The notes under the pieces were generated by a model that had not been told where the DNA came from, did no database searches, and saw only the letters and a program-made list of their open reading frames with translations. The position numbers and the translations under genes were made by a program. From the NCBI GenBank assembly GCA_039000515.1, contig JBCFYV010000012.1:14820290-14884289 (forward strand): DNA of 64,000 bases, read 5' to 3'. This document shows, one piece after another, positions 12,225 to 21,659 of the stretch (positions are counted from its first letter, which is position 1; the number at the start of each line of letters is the position of its first letter). This DNA is from Timema cristinae. Lineage: Eukaryota > Arthropoda > Insecta > Phasmatodea > Timematidae.

Positions 12225-12745
12225 ACTCATTTTTAATTAGACATTGAAAATGATCAATTGAAAATGACTCTTCAAATCTCGCCTTTATTAACTGTATTGA
12301 AACATTTACATAATTAATATGATCTTGTCTTACACTCCATTGTAGCTCTTCTATCTTGTAATGTAAACTCTTGAATATTTTGTTCGTTTATTTAATTAGT
12401 ACGTTTAAGACCTGGGCTCGTATCTTTTGAAGAAAGAATGGAGAAACCGAAGAGAAAACATTATTTGTAAAACCACGTTCAGAGAAGCCGATCAGTGTTT
12501 TAACTTATACCAAATAGGCTACTATGACCCTTTCCAATATCAGTCTAACGTTTTTGATCACGGCATTATTTTTTATTTAATGATGGATAAAAGTGTTACA
12601 AAAATCCTCATAGTGTATAAAATATTACTTACATTTTAGTATTGTTATGAATTCGTACTGTATTACATTGATTATGTAGTGTTCAAAATAAGTGTAGAAA
12701 GCCCTATGATTAGTATATAAAGAGTTTAAAAGATATTAATTATAA
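12225..12745. other. A+T-rich sequence without a gene
   Basis: A 70-codon frame at 12427-12639 shows no recognisable content. Confidence 0.45.
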
Positions 12746-12750
12746 TCAAA

Positions 12751-13013
12751 CCCACCTCGGTGGCGTAGTTAGCTAACGCGTTTGTTTCATGTCAAGCTAG
12801 ACTACCGAGGACTTCGATATCGAGGTTCGAATCTCGGCCGGGTGAACTGGGGGTGGTTTTTCCTAAATGGTTTTCACTCTCCCTCCACGCAAATGCGGGT
12901 TCACTTCCTCTAATTCAACCTTCCCAATTCCTAAATCCATTAACGTAATTAGTACTTAAAGCGTATAACCCGAACGGGTAGTAAGATGCGGTGCTAAATA
13001 TTATTATTATTAT
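12751..13013 (+). mobile_element. SINE-B, full length
   Basis: A tRNA-derived SINE. The head has a box A (GGCGTAGTTAGCTAACGCG) and a box B (GGTTCGAATCTC) with the spacing of an RNA polymerase III internal promoter. The body has GGTGGTTTTTCCTAAATGG and CACTCTCCCTCCACGC. The 3' end carries the shared tail with ACCCGAACGGGT and GCGGTGCTAA, followed by (ATT)n. It matches the 18.07 kb copy along its whole length. No clear TSD can be seen here, so it is probably older than that copy. The source tRNA was not identified. Confidence 0.85.
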
Positions 13014-13194
13014 ACAAGGCTACCACAGTAAACAAGTCAGAAGAATTATCAGAATGGAATAGCCAAAAGTAACCTAAAGAGTAACTAGGTCGTTTCTAGC
13101 ACTATAACAACTTACGTTTCTACTAGAATTTCGCATCTTATTAGACTCATTAAAATCCTTGAAAATGTAAATATAAAATATAAACCCTCTATAT

Positions 13195-13242
13195 TATGAC
13201 CCCGCCTAAAACTCGATGTGACCCCTGAGTTGGAAACCACTG
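13195..13242. mobile_element. hAT-type transposon end
   Basis: The sequence GTGACCCCTGAGTTGGAAAC CACTG ends like the terminal inverted repeats of many hAT elements (CAGTGGTTCCCAAC on the other strand). No matching opposite end was found upstream, so this is an isolated or badly decayed end. Confidence 0.4.
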
Positions 13243-13244
13243 CT

Positions 13245-13905
13245 CTATTTTAAAACAGTTTGAAGCCATATTTAACTAAGCTCCCTGAAATGTATAACTT
13301 GTTTGTCACTTTATCAAAAACTTAGCAATTTTGTCATGTTTATTTAAAACACATATTCAACTGTAAAATAAAACAATAAAAAATGGAGTTTATCGATATT
13401 TCTACAGTATTTTATACCTCTCTATCATGTCCTGCTTCATAACCTCATGTAAGTTGCCCTAAAATGTTAATACTAGTACGTCAATAAACTATTCAAAACA
13501 TACTGTAATTTAGCGTGTGATGGTGAAGGGGCTTCCCATGATATTTTATTAAATAACTTATGGAAATTCGAAATCAGCATGCAAAACAACATGGTTATAC
13601 GAAATTTTATTCAAATCGAACACTAAATAACGAATTTAAAAATGTATCTAAGATTTGTAAATGTTAAAATGTGAAAAAAAAACTAATTTTTTGTTTAATG
13701 TAGTCTACTTAATCAAATGAAAAATTATGAGAATAGTAACAATTCAACACAGCCCTATTACTCCTCTCCCGTCATTGTTGCATTGAGCCTTTTTAAATTG
13801 CATTAACAAAAGACTATTTTAATGAACAGTGAAATAAGGTACATCAGTTCAATTCAAACTAGTATGGATACTCGCTAGAAAAATTAGTGTTTATTTCAGA
13901 AGTAA
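13245..13905. other. A+T-rich sequence without a gene
   Basis: No supportable feature. Confidence 0.5.
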
Positions 13906-13921
13906 AACATTAATACTAACC

Positions 13922-14082
13922 CCAATCACAACTTGTTAATGTGGGGAATGCCAGGCCTCCACCGTGGTTTGGATTCCACGTTAAACTGTAGGTCCTTCAT
14001 TTCATCTAACAATCACCCTACCATTACACATTAGCGTAAGTGAGTATAATCTGAATGGGTAGTAAGACGCGGTGCTAATAAC
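13922..14082 (+). mobile_element. SINE-A, 5'-truncated, with perfect TSD
   Basis: The body and tail of SINE-A (GTGGGGAATGCCAGGCCTCC ... CCACGTTAAACTGTAGGTCC ... GTAGTAAGACGCGGTGCTAA) are present but the tRNA-like head is missing. The insert is flanked by the 10-bp direct repeat AATACTAACC at 13912-13921 and 14083-14092. The intact duplication shows that truncation happened at insertion, as expected for target-primed reverse transcription, and not by later deletion. Without boxes A and B this copy cannot be transcribed from its own promoter. Confidence 0.9.
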
Positions 14083-14094
14083 AATACTAACCTC

Positions 14095-14930
14095 AAGTCC
14101 TCATTTCATCAGTCAGAGCTTGCGATAAGAAAATAAGAAAATTTTGCCTAAAATTCACTGCATTTATGCTTTAAAATTTTAATAAAGCCCTAATTAAGGC
14201 ATTGTCCTGTACAACATATGATAATTTTAATCATAAAACTGTGACAGTCTAGAAGCCACGAAGTTACAACTAAAATCACTAAACCATAAATAAAACATTG
14301 GCTGACAGATGACAATGCAGCCCTTCAACCATTGCTGTTCTGAGTGAAGTATTGCTACTGGCAGCTCATGTTCCTTATGATTCGTTCCATACGAATTCGG
14401 CATACAGTCACTGGTTGTTGTCTCTGCCTACTGAAAACGGCGCTACTAGACTACTTGATAAATTAAGATTTCTAGAAGCTACTAAACAAGGAATTTCCCT
14501 TAAATGTTTGACGATTTTTGAAGTTGGGATTTTTTGTAGAGTAGGGATCAAAAGTGGGGAAATTTTTAATTTGTCTGTACAAGTCTGTGGTTAAGGACTT
14601 CGTGATAGAAAGTAATGGGGTACAGAATAATCCTAGAATTTCCCAACTACAGATCTAAAATACTACCAAGTACCCAACTTTTAGGCTTTTAACCAACATT
14701 GGGGGAGGGGAGGAGTTACACCCCCAAAATCCCCGGCTCCCTACCGGTGCGACACCCCTAGCTACCTGAGAGTTTACTTGATAGGTTTGAGCAGGTTGTA
14801 ATCACTTCTAGAGGACATGTAGTTCGTGCGAATGGAGCTTTATTTGTGGTTTATGTTTTACATTTTATTATTAACGTTTAAATTCTAGACTACAAATGAA
14901 CTTGCCTTAAATACTTGTAGGAAGGGAGTA
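14095..14930. other. Sequence without a recognised gene
   Basis: An 80-codon frame at 14352-14594 has no recognisable domain. The G+C content rises slightly around 14700-14770. Nothing else is supported. Confidence 0.45.
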
Positions 14931-14934
14931 TGAC

Positions 14935-15016
14935 AGGAACTGGAACTGGAACGGGAACCAGAACCAATACAGAAATTGACAGTTATTTTGAGGAACCAGA
15001 ACCGGTACCAGAACTG
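14935..15016 (+). repeat. Hexanucleotide GGAAC(T/C)-type repeat in two blocks
   Basis: 14935-14966 and 14992-15016 consist of GGAACT, GGAACC and ACCAGA-type hexamers, separated by about 25 unrelated bases. The two blocks look like one decayed array. Confidence 0.75.
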
Positions 15017-15019
15017 CAA

Positions 15020-15570
15020 TTTAAATCAATATATTTTTAGTATCATAAAGGTGCTTACCGCTTCTAAACAACTCTACTTGTTTTACATTATTTTTTATAA
15101 TCTTATTTTATGACCTTCTTTCTACAACTTACTGCATTCTAAAAATACTCTGTTTAACTTTTCTAACATTTTTAGCCAAGGTATTTTGTATTTTTGTTTA
15201 ATATAAATAGCTTTTAGTTGGTTGAATTTTTTAAATACATAATTTTTCCATGGCTATAAATAAAAAATTGAAATAATCTGCATAAGGACCAGAACTGGTA
15301 AATATAATTGGGTTCGACTCCCTGATTGTAAGTATGTGAACATCACTTCTATGTGCTGATTCATAATGATGAAAGCTACCAATGAACCGCCTCAGTTGAC
15401 CTGACTCCTTATTTGCCACGTGTGAACTAGCCTGAGCTGTGTGTTGTTCATGGCATAGTTTCTTACTGAAGCCACTTAATTTCCATGGGGCTCTAGTAGA
15501 CGTTGTTTATACTACTGTCTCTGGAGTCTTGGGAGAGATGTCAATAGGTATGTGTCTCGGTCTTAAACAA
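15020..15570. other. Sequence without a recognised gene
   Basis: No supportable coding or RNA feature. Confidence 0.45.
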
Positions 15571-15577
15571 GTCCATG

Positions 15578-15650
15578 TACAGCTCAGTTGGTAGAGCAGT
15601 GAAGTGAGTTGTTAATTCATTGGTATACGGTATAAAATCCTGTCCTGGTA
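15578..15650 (+). mobile_element. tRNA-like SINE head relic (distinct family)
   Basis: ACAGCTCAGTTGGTAGAGCA is a near-canonical tRNA box A. A box-B-like stretch (ATAAAATCCTGTCC) follows about 45 bases later, then a run of T. The box B is badly decayed and the acceptor arms do not pair, so a working tRNA gene is unlikely. An old tRNA-derived SINE or tRNA pseudogene fits better. Confidence 0.5.
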
Positions 15651-15712
15651 TTTTTTTTTTAAACTATACTATCTTCTATAAGTGTCACTATACATAATAT
15701 TTTATTCAGTGG

Positions 15713-15990
15713 TAGGTGACCTGGTGGTCTAGGGGTAGGTGTCAGACTTCTGTGCTGGCGACCGGGGTTCAATCCTCGGTCCCGGCACAGATTTATCTGA
15801 TTTACAAACCCTTCCTTCACCTCTGACAAGATATCTTGTGAATGTGGGGAATGCCAGGCCTCCACCGTGGTTCGGATTCCACGTTAAACTGTAGGTCCTT
15901 CATTTCATCTCACAATCACCCTACCATTACACATTAGCGTAAGTGCGTATAACCCGAACGGGTAGTAAGACGCGGTGCTAATAATAATAA
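15713..15990 (+). mobile_element. SINE-A, full length, perfect 12-bp TSD
   Basis: The best reference copy of SINE-A. The head has box A (TGGTCTAGGGGTAGGTGTC) and box B (GGGGTTCAATCC). The body runs from TTTATCTGATTTACAAACCC to CACAATCACCCTACCATTAC. The tail has GTGCGTATAACCCGAACGGG and ends in GCGGTGCTAA plus (TAA)n. The 12-bp direct repeat TTTATTCAGTGG flanks it exactly (15701-15712 and 15991-16002). The perfect duplication and intact promoter boxes suggest fairly recent insertion. Compared with the 54-55 kb copy, the region after ACAAGA has a short deletion. Confidence 0.95.
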
Positions 15991-16004
15991 TTTATTCAGT
16001 GGGT

Positions 16005-16290
16005 TCATGGGGAGCCTTTGAATGACTCAAGTCCTTCCCTTCCCCTCATATCTTCCTAACTTAATTTACTACTGCCCTAAGATTTACATAGGTATGTAAC
16101 TTCATCCGAGCTTCTTCTTGACATTGGATAGTATCGATATTATACTTTATTAAAAAATAAATAAAAAACATTACAATGTGAATCATTTTTGTTTTTATTT
16201 CTTTGATCTAACTAGCCACAAAATATACACGTTTTTGGGTTTTGTTTATAATTTATTTTTTTCATTCTAAGTTTTTATTTGACGTAACAA
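16005..16290. other. Sequence without a recognised gene
   Basis: No supportable feature between the SINE and the AT tract. Confidence 0.4.

Positions 16291-16293
<3 letters not shown>

Positions 16294-16343
<50 letters not shown>
16294..16343. repeat. (AT)n microsatellite, about 50 bp
   Basis: An uninterrupted alternating A/T tract. Confidence 0.95.
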
Positions 16344-16344
<1 letters not shown>

Positions 16345-16591
16345 TATGCCCCATAACAATGGATCCATACAATGTGGCTATACGGAAGGTAGACTAATAT
16401 GGTATTGAATTAACTTATGCTATTTAAATATATTATATACTGTTATTGATATAAACATCATTTCATCTTGCTAAAATAAAAATTCTTCCTTCCAGCTATT
16501 TTACTATATCGGGAAAAAAAACACCTTTAAATAGTTCCTACAACCAATCCATTGTTCACAATACCTCACACTCCCTCGTAGCTATGAAGCA

Positions 16592-16645
16592 CACAATCCT
16601 CCACTTCACAATCCCTCACTTCACAATCCTCCACTTCACAATCCC
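16592..16645 (+). repeat. Tandem repeat of about 15 bp
   Basis: Three to four units of CCTCCACTTCACAAT, one of them with CCCTCACTTCACAAT. A short minisatellite in a C-rich stretch. Confidence 0.75.
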
Positions 16646-16679
16646 ACATACTCCACTGATTTGAGTGTGGATTTATGGT

Positions 16680-17040
16680 CACCCATCACATCCCTTTCTT
16701 GTAGGTTATGAAAGGCCGTCGGGCGAACACAGCTCGAGGCTCGCGACTGCCCAAGTGTTTATTGGGCTCATAAAGTAGTATGATGGACCTAAAAGTTACT
16801 GCAGGTGAAACGGAGAAGGGGAGAGGGGCGAGGCTGAATGTGAGAGAAGGCGCACTTTTGGAGAAGTCTCTCCCCATCCCCAAACCCTCCCTACTCTATC
16901 TTAATTTGCTTCCTCCAACTTCCCCCTTAAAGATTCTCTTAAAAGCATCCTCTCCATCCCCTCACCCCCCCCCCCCACAGCCCTTAAACCAAGCTGGGAA
17001 CGCACCTGCTACCCTTAAAACCTACTTTCACTAAGTAAGT
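16680..17040. other. G+C-richer segment with low-complexity open frames
   Basis: Two opposed frames (16686-16883 minus, 16780-17034 plus) overlap here. The plus-strand product is proline-rich because of a C run near 16966-16978. No domain is recognised, and no splice or promoter context supports a gene. Confidence 0.3.
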
Positions 17041-17243
17041 AGGGCGCAAAAACTGGCGTTGTTGGAAGTGTTGACCTTACTTTTCCCGTTCTCCTGAGAA
17101 TGGGCTAACATTCTCCAACAATTTAGATTCTACTTTGTGTATCTCATACTTATAAATGTGACTAAAGGCGCTATTACACTGTCATAATTATTTCTTAAAA
17201 GGAAAGTATTTATTTTATAAAAAATATACTAAAAAGGTTTTTC

Positions 17244-17490
17244 TTATTACCAAGCCTTAGTACCCGTTTGAGCTATAAGATTATATACTTATTACATTAA
17301 TGGGTTAAGGATGATTAAGGTTGATTTTAGAGTAAATGTACCACTATTTTGTGGAGGGAAAGTGAAAAAACAATTTGGAAAAAACACTCTTAGTTCACCC
17401 AACTGGGATTAAAACTGCGATCTACCATAATCGACAGTCTAGTCTATTGCAATCATGATGTCTTAGTCCATGCGGCCACAAAAGCAGGTT
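17244..17490 (-). mobile_element. Old full-length SINE-B-type copy
   Basis: On the plus strand the order is complement of tail (CTTAGTACCCGTTTGAGCTA), body (TTTGTGGAGGGAAAGTGAAA), box-B complement (GGGATTAAAACTGCG) and head ending TTAGTCCATGCGGCCAC. This matches a complete SINE-B of the older head type (GTGGCCGCATGGTCTAAG, as at 62.12 kb). Many substitutions are present and no TSD is visible. Confidence 0.6.
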
Positions 17491-17592
17491 TAAAGGAGCT
17501 AAAACCACCTTTTATAAAGTTTACATTACATCACATTGTCGTAAAAGTTTCTACCATTGTTGTGACCTTCATTTCTCCCACATCACAATACT

Positions 17593-17727
17593 ATTATTAT
17601 TAGCATCGCGTCTTACTACCCGTTCAGGTTGTACGCACTTACGCTAATGTGTAATGGTAGGGTGATTGTGAGATGAAATGAAGGACCTACAGTTTAACGT
17701 GGAATCCGAACCACGGTGGCGGCCTGG
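17593..17727 (-). mobile_element. SINE-A, 5'-truncated, with perfect TSD
   Basis: Complement of the tail and part of the body (starting TATTATTATTAGCATCGCG, ending in CCACGGTGGCGGCCTGG). The insert lies between two copies of TCACAATACT (17583-17592 and 17728-17737). As with the 13.9 kb copy, the duplication borders the truncation point directly, so the copy was truncated on arrival. Head and pol III boxes are absent. Confidence 0.9.
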
Positions 17728-17739
17728 TCACAATACTAA

Positions 17740-18055
17740 GATGGCTCCGGCCTGCGTATTGGACCACTCATATAACTTTCTATGCCACTTTTATAAGTCC
17801 TGTTTGTATGAATTGCTTTTTTTTTCCTTATAAATTTACAAATAAAATATAAAAATTGACATTACAGTTCGAAGCGTCCTTAAAATATTACATTTAACTA
17901 ATCAACCCTGGTTAATATTTAGTATTGGAAATTATTATCTTACATAAAATACAAAAATGTGCTAACATAATGTTAACGAAAAATGAATGCCACAATCCAG
18001 TAAATTAATTTAAATGAATAGAGAAGTTTTATATTAAAATGCATTGCAAGAGAAC
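17740..18055. other. A+T-rich sequence without a gene
   Basis: No supportable feature. Confidence 0.5.
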
Positions 18056-18067
18056 AACAAGAAATGA

Positions 18068-18317
18068 CCCGCCTCGGTGGCGTAGTTGGCTAACGCGCTT
18101 GTCGTGTTGAGCTCGACTGCTGAGGACGGGGAGAGCGAGGTTCGAATATCGATCGGGTGAACTAGGGGTGGTTTTTCCTAAATGGTTTTTCCACTCTCCC
18201 TACACACAAGTGCGGGTTCACTTCCTCTAATTCGACCTTCCCAATTCCTAATTCATTATTGTAATTAGTGCTTAAAGCGTATAACCCGAACGGGTAGTAA
18301 GACGCGGTGCTAAAAAA
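18068..18317 (+). mobile_element. SINE-B, full length, perfect 12-bp TSD, poly-A tail
   Basis: Reference copy of SINE-B. Box A is GGCGTAGTTGGCTAACGCG and box B is GGTTCGAATATC. The body has GGTGGTTTTTCCTAAATGG and GGGTTCACTTCCTCTAATTC. The tail is the one shared with SINE-A, here ended by an A run instead of ATT repeats. The direct repeat AACAAGAAATGA flanks the insert (18056-18067 and 18318-18329). An inserted run GGACGGGGAGAG distinguishes its head from the 12.75 kb copy. Confidence 0.93.
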
Positions 18318-18329
18318 AACAAGAAATGA

Positions 18330-19140
18330 TTATGTTTATCTTTATGTTCTAGTTCTGTATTAAGTTCAATGCGCCTACTTGGGTGTGACATCTTGGAAAC
18401 TATCCCTTGTGCTTGTGGACCACGTCATACTACCCGTCAGATCTATCCGCATATTTAAAATGTGGGAGAATAATAGTTAAACAGGATATTTTAATAGAAC
18501 AACTACAACCTTGACAGTTAAAACAGCGGAAGTATACAAATATTTCCATGAAGGTGAATGCAATTTAGTTAACCTGTCGATCCTCAACGCATGCCACCAT
18601 TTATGGGTCTCTACTCACGTTATGGCTTTTATGATATAGTTATTTTAAACATATCCCTGTCGTCTGTAATATTAGAATCCTATAGGTCTTACTTTTACGC
18701 GTTGCACCATGAAATAAAATAAAATTCCCTTTTAGTTGTATAATATCACCATTTCTTGATTTAAAGAAAGAGGGAGTGAATTATCTCCTTCAGTCAAAAA
18801 TTCTATTCGTCATGATTCTAGCGTTACTCTCTCTCTCTCTCTCTCTCTCCATTTATAAATCCACCCCTCCCCTATCTACATTCAAGATTTTGACTACTCT
18901 CTTTACCGTCTCCTGTGAAAATGTAACTCCATGGGAACGTCATTGCAGATGGTAGAATTATTTTTTTGTCGCCACAATGATTAGTCATTAAGGCAGATTA
19001 TAATAGGTCATTGCTAGAGATTCTATATTCAAGGGTAATTTAGCCTCCAAATTAATAACATTTCATTGGAAGGTAATGTTTTAGTTGTGTTGGTAATGAT
19101 ACATACTTTACTGGTTTTTCTATCATGCCTTTTTATAGAT
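18330..19140. other. Sequence without a gene
   Basis: Contains a possible SINE tail relic at 18425-18450 (CATACTACCCGTCAG) and a CT microsatellite at 18827-18850. No coding potential. Confidence 0.45.
18827..18850. repeat. (CT)n microsatellite
   Basis: About 24 bases of alternating C and T. Confidence 0.9.
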
Positions 19141-19149
19141 TGTTTTTGA

Positions 19150-19400
19150 AACGAATCTTAATACCCGTCAAGGCTACAGAAATACACATTTGAATTATTC
19201 TAGTAGTGAATGGGTACAAATCGTACTATTTTAGTGAAAATTTACTCGAATTTGAACGGATGGAAAGTGGGGAACGATTTAGAAAAAGAAAATCACTTTC
19301 AACTAACCCAATTGGGACTTGGGCTCTGACCAGTCTGTCATCAGAAAACCAGAATGGATGAGCTTGAAGGCTAGTCCACGATCCCGCTAATGTGGGCCTT
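19150..19400 (-). mobile_element. Old full-length SINE-B-type copy
   Basis: Tail complement (CTTAATACCCGTCAAGGCTA), body (GATGGAAAGTGGGGAACGA), box-B complement (ATTGGGACTTGGGC) and a decayed head follow in the order of SINE-B read on the minus strand. It is among the most diverged copies recognised. Confidence 0.45.
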
Positions 19401-19404
19401 TTTA

Positions 19405-20035
19405 GATTTTTGGGTAGATAGGTATTAAACGTACACTTTCTAAACTCGGATTATGTTGACACACGACTCACAAACTAACCCAAAACAAGGATAGTACTTC
19501 TAATACTAGACACAAAGTCCTATCGCCCTGACATTCACTTGTTTTAAAGCAGACAAAAATCATATTCATGAAGAACATGATGTAGTGTAGTAAGGAAACG
19601 TATTTATATTATAAAAGTAGAATTCAATATAAAATTACAATGATGGTAGTTGAAATTAAGTAGAAATAATGACTATAATAACAATATTAATGTATTACAA
19701 TGTAACTAAAAGAATGAATGTGGATTAATTAGATATAAATTGATTAGATAAAAGAATATATTGACAATGGATATGATTTTACAAGAATAGGAGCATCTTA
19801 CATGAAACATGAATATATAACATTAAATAAATAAATAAATTAAAAATTAAAATAATATAATATTTTAGGTTAAGATGGATAAGTAAATATGGCAAGAATC
19901 AAAAAATATAATATTTATTAAATTATTGATTGTTGAGGATTGATAATGATGATTTAAAATTTATATTTTAATACTGAATTCTGGCTTATCTGCTTTAATG
20001 CCCTTGTTCCTTTTTTTCTTTATGGCTGGTGTATT
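19405..20035. other. Very A+T-rich sequence without a gene
   Basis: No supportable feature. Confidence 0.5.
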
Positions 20036-20038
20036 TTC

Positions 20039-20090
20039 AGCCCAAGTTGCTACATGTTTCGGCGTGTCAATACAACGTCATCATCGGGCT
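20039..20090 (-). ncRNA. Hammerhead-ribozyme-like relic of a Penelope-like element
   Basis: Read on the minus strand, 52 bases fold into a hammerhead-like layout. AGCCC and GGGCT at the ends form stem I. CGATGA stands where the CUGAUGA core is expected. TGACGT and ACGCC form stem II with one A-C mismatch. GAAAC follows, then ATGTA. Penelope-like elements are known to carry small type I hammerheads with a very short stem III in their terminal repeats. Here the invariant U of CUGAUGA is C, so activity is unlikely. It lies directly upstream of a Penelope-like RT fragment but on the opposite strand, which would need the terminal repeat to be inverted or from another copy. Confidence 0.45.
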
Positions 20091-20106
20091 ATAGATTAAA
20101 AACAAA

Positions 20107-20403
20107 ACATTAGTTTTGGGTTCACCTATTTCAAGTCTTATGTCTGAAACCTTTCTACAACAATATGATCACAAAATCTTAAATAAACTCAAATCCTTAA
20201 TCAACGTAATATTTTATTGCCGATACGTCGACGACATTCTGGTAATCTATGAACCTCTTTCTAACTCTTCTCAACATGATCGAACTTATAGTATGAATAA
20301 CATTCATCCCAACCTCAAATTCACAGTAAAACATGAAGTCAACAACAGCATCAACTACCTAGATCTTTCAATAACAAAGAATAAACAAATGGATCAAATT
20401 TAA
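20107..20403 (+). mobile_element. Penelope-like element, reverse transcriptase fragment
   Basis: A single frame encodes LGSPISSLMSETFLQQ, then FYCRYVDDILVIYE, then IHPNLKFTVKHE and NNSINYLDLSI. GSPISxLxxExFL, RYVDDILVI and HPNIKFTxExExNxxINFLDLxI are the palm blocks typical of Penelope-like retroelement RTs, which differ from LINE (FADD/YADD) and LTR (YxDD) contexts. Only about 97 codons remain. The thumb, the RxPT region and the GIY-YIG endonuclease expected downstream are gone: the frame stops at 20401-20403 and Repeat-R begins within about 40 bases. No internal stop lies inside the fragment, so decay is moderate. Confidence 0.85.
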
Positions 20404-20439
20404 TTACACTGGCCAAGAAATTAACAACATCACCAACAT

Positions 20440-21535
20440 TTTGGCATTGGAAATTATTGCGTTAAAACTTGAGTAGTATCGCTTTACAACTAAAGCTCAC
20501 AAAATTGTATTAATATATTTGCCAATATCTCAGAAACTGTTGGTTCTATAAATATATATTTCATATAAAAGTTTTGTATTTTTATTAGTACTACAATTTT
20601 GCAATGATAAGTTATTTAGTATCTCAAATAGCTGTGGAGATACAGAAATTTCAGCTTCTGTAAAATACCCTAAAAGTAGTTTTCATGGTGAAGTGAGAAT
20701 AAACAGTTTATTTATAATTTTTATCAACGTCTAGATACGAATTTTAATCAAAATCATTAAAGCCAATTTTGAGCAAATCGATTTTTTTTTTATCTTTTCG
20801 CCCTTTATTAAACTACTCTTAATTTTAAGTTTCAACAGACACATAAACAGACAGCATTGACCAGAGCACTTTTTAGGGTTCGAGGTGTCATAAGAGTTGA
20901 CATCTATCAACATTTCAGGTTCGATTTTTTTAAGGTTCCTATACTTTACCTTTTGTCTTCAAAAAGTTAAAAAATATTAATATTTGCGTATAGTTTGAAA
21001 GTTATTGGTTTTATAAAATTATGTTTCAAATAAAATATTTGTATTTTTTAATAGATCTACATATTTGTAATAATAAGTAGTCTCATATCTAAAATAGTTT
21101 CGGAGGTATGATAAAAAAATATTATAATTTACACATCAGACGGGAGCCCTTAAAGTCATTTTGCAGAAATATTGAGAGTAGACATTTTGTTTGAAATATT
21201 TATAAATTAAATTTAATCAAAATCAATAGAGACAATTTTTAGAAAATCCAATTTTTCTCTTTTTTCCCTTCAGTAAACTACCCTTAATTTTAGGGTCAGA
21301 TGTCCAATTTCAAAAACCCTTTGGGGCAACCCTATGGAAACCCTATATACCAAGTTTTATCCTGATCGGTAAAATAGTTTAGGCTCTAGTTGGAAGTACA
21401 GACAGACGTAAATTCAAAAACAACTTTTTCGGATTCGAGGGTCATGAAACGTCGAGATTCATCAAAATTCGAGTTCAATTTTTTTGACGATCACAATACT
21501 TTCTCTACCTTTAAGATAGAGAGAAAGAAAAAAGG
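20440..21535 (+). repeat. Repeat-R, two diverged tandem units
   Basis: Two units of about 470-560 bp lie head to tail (about 20440-20965 and 20970-21535). Matching blocks include GGTTCTATAAATATATATTTC with GGTTTTATAAAATTATGTTTC, GTATCTCAAATAGCTGTGGAG with CATATCTAAAATAGTTTCGGAG, and CCCTTTATTAAACTACTCTTAA with CCCTTCAGTAAACTACCCTTAA. Two further copies exist on the other strand (48230-49170, 53790-54145). Nothing in it looks coding. The right end has a perfect 8-bp hairpin, CTTTCTCT at 21499-21506 with AGAGAAAG at 21520-21527. The class of transposon is unknown. Confidence 0.75.
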
Positions 21536-21659
21536 GGTTAAAAAACAATATACTTAGATAAATATTTGGTACAAAAAGTATTATTTTAATAAAGAGGTTA
21601 CGTAATGATGAATTACATATCTTTTACTCATCACTAGACATTGTAAGTGTATTAAAATC

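Noticed and set aside
15713..15785. tRNA gene
   Set aside because: Boxes A and B are good but the sequence continues into a SINE body and tail bounded by a TSD; it is a SINE head. The same applies to the heads at 12.75, 18.07 and 37.4 kb.
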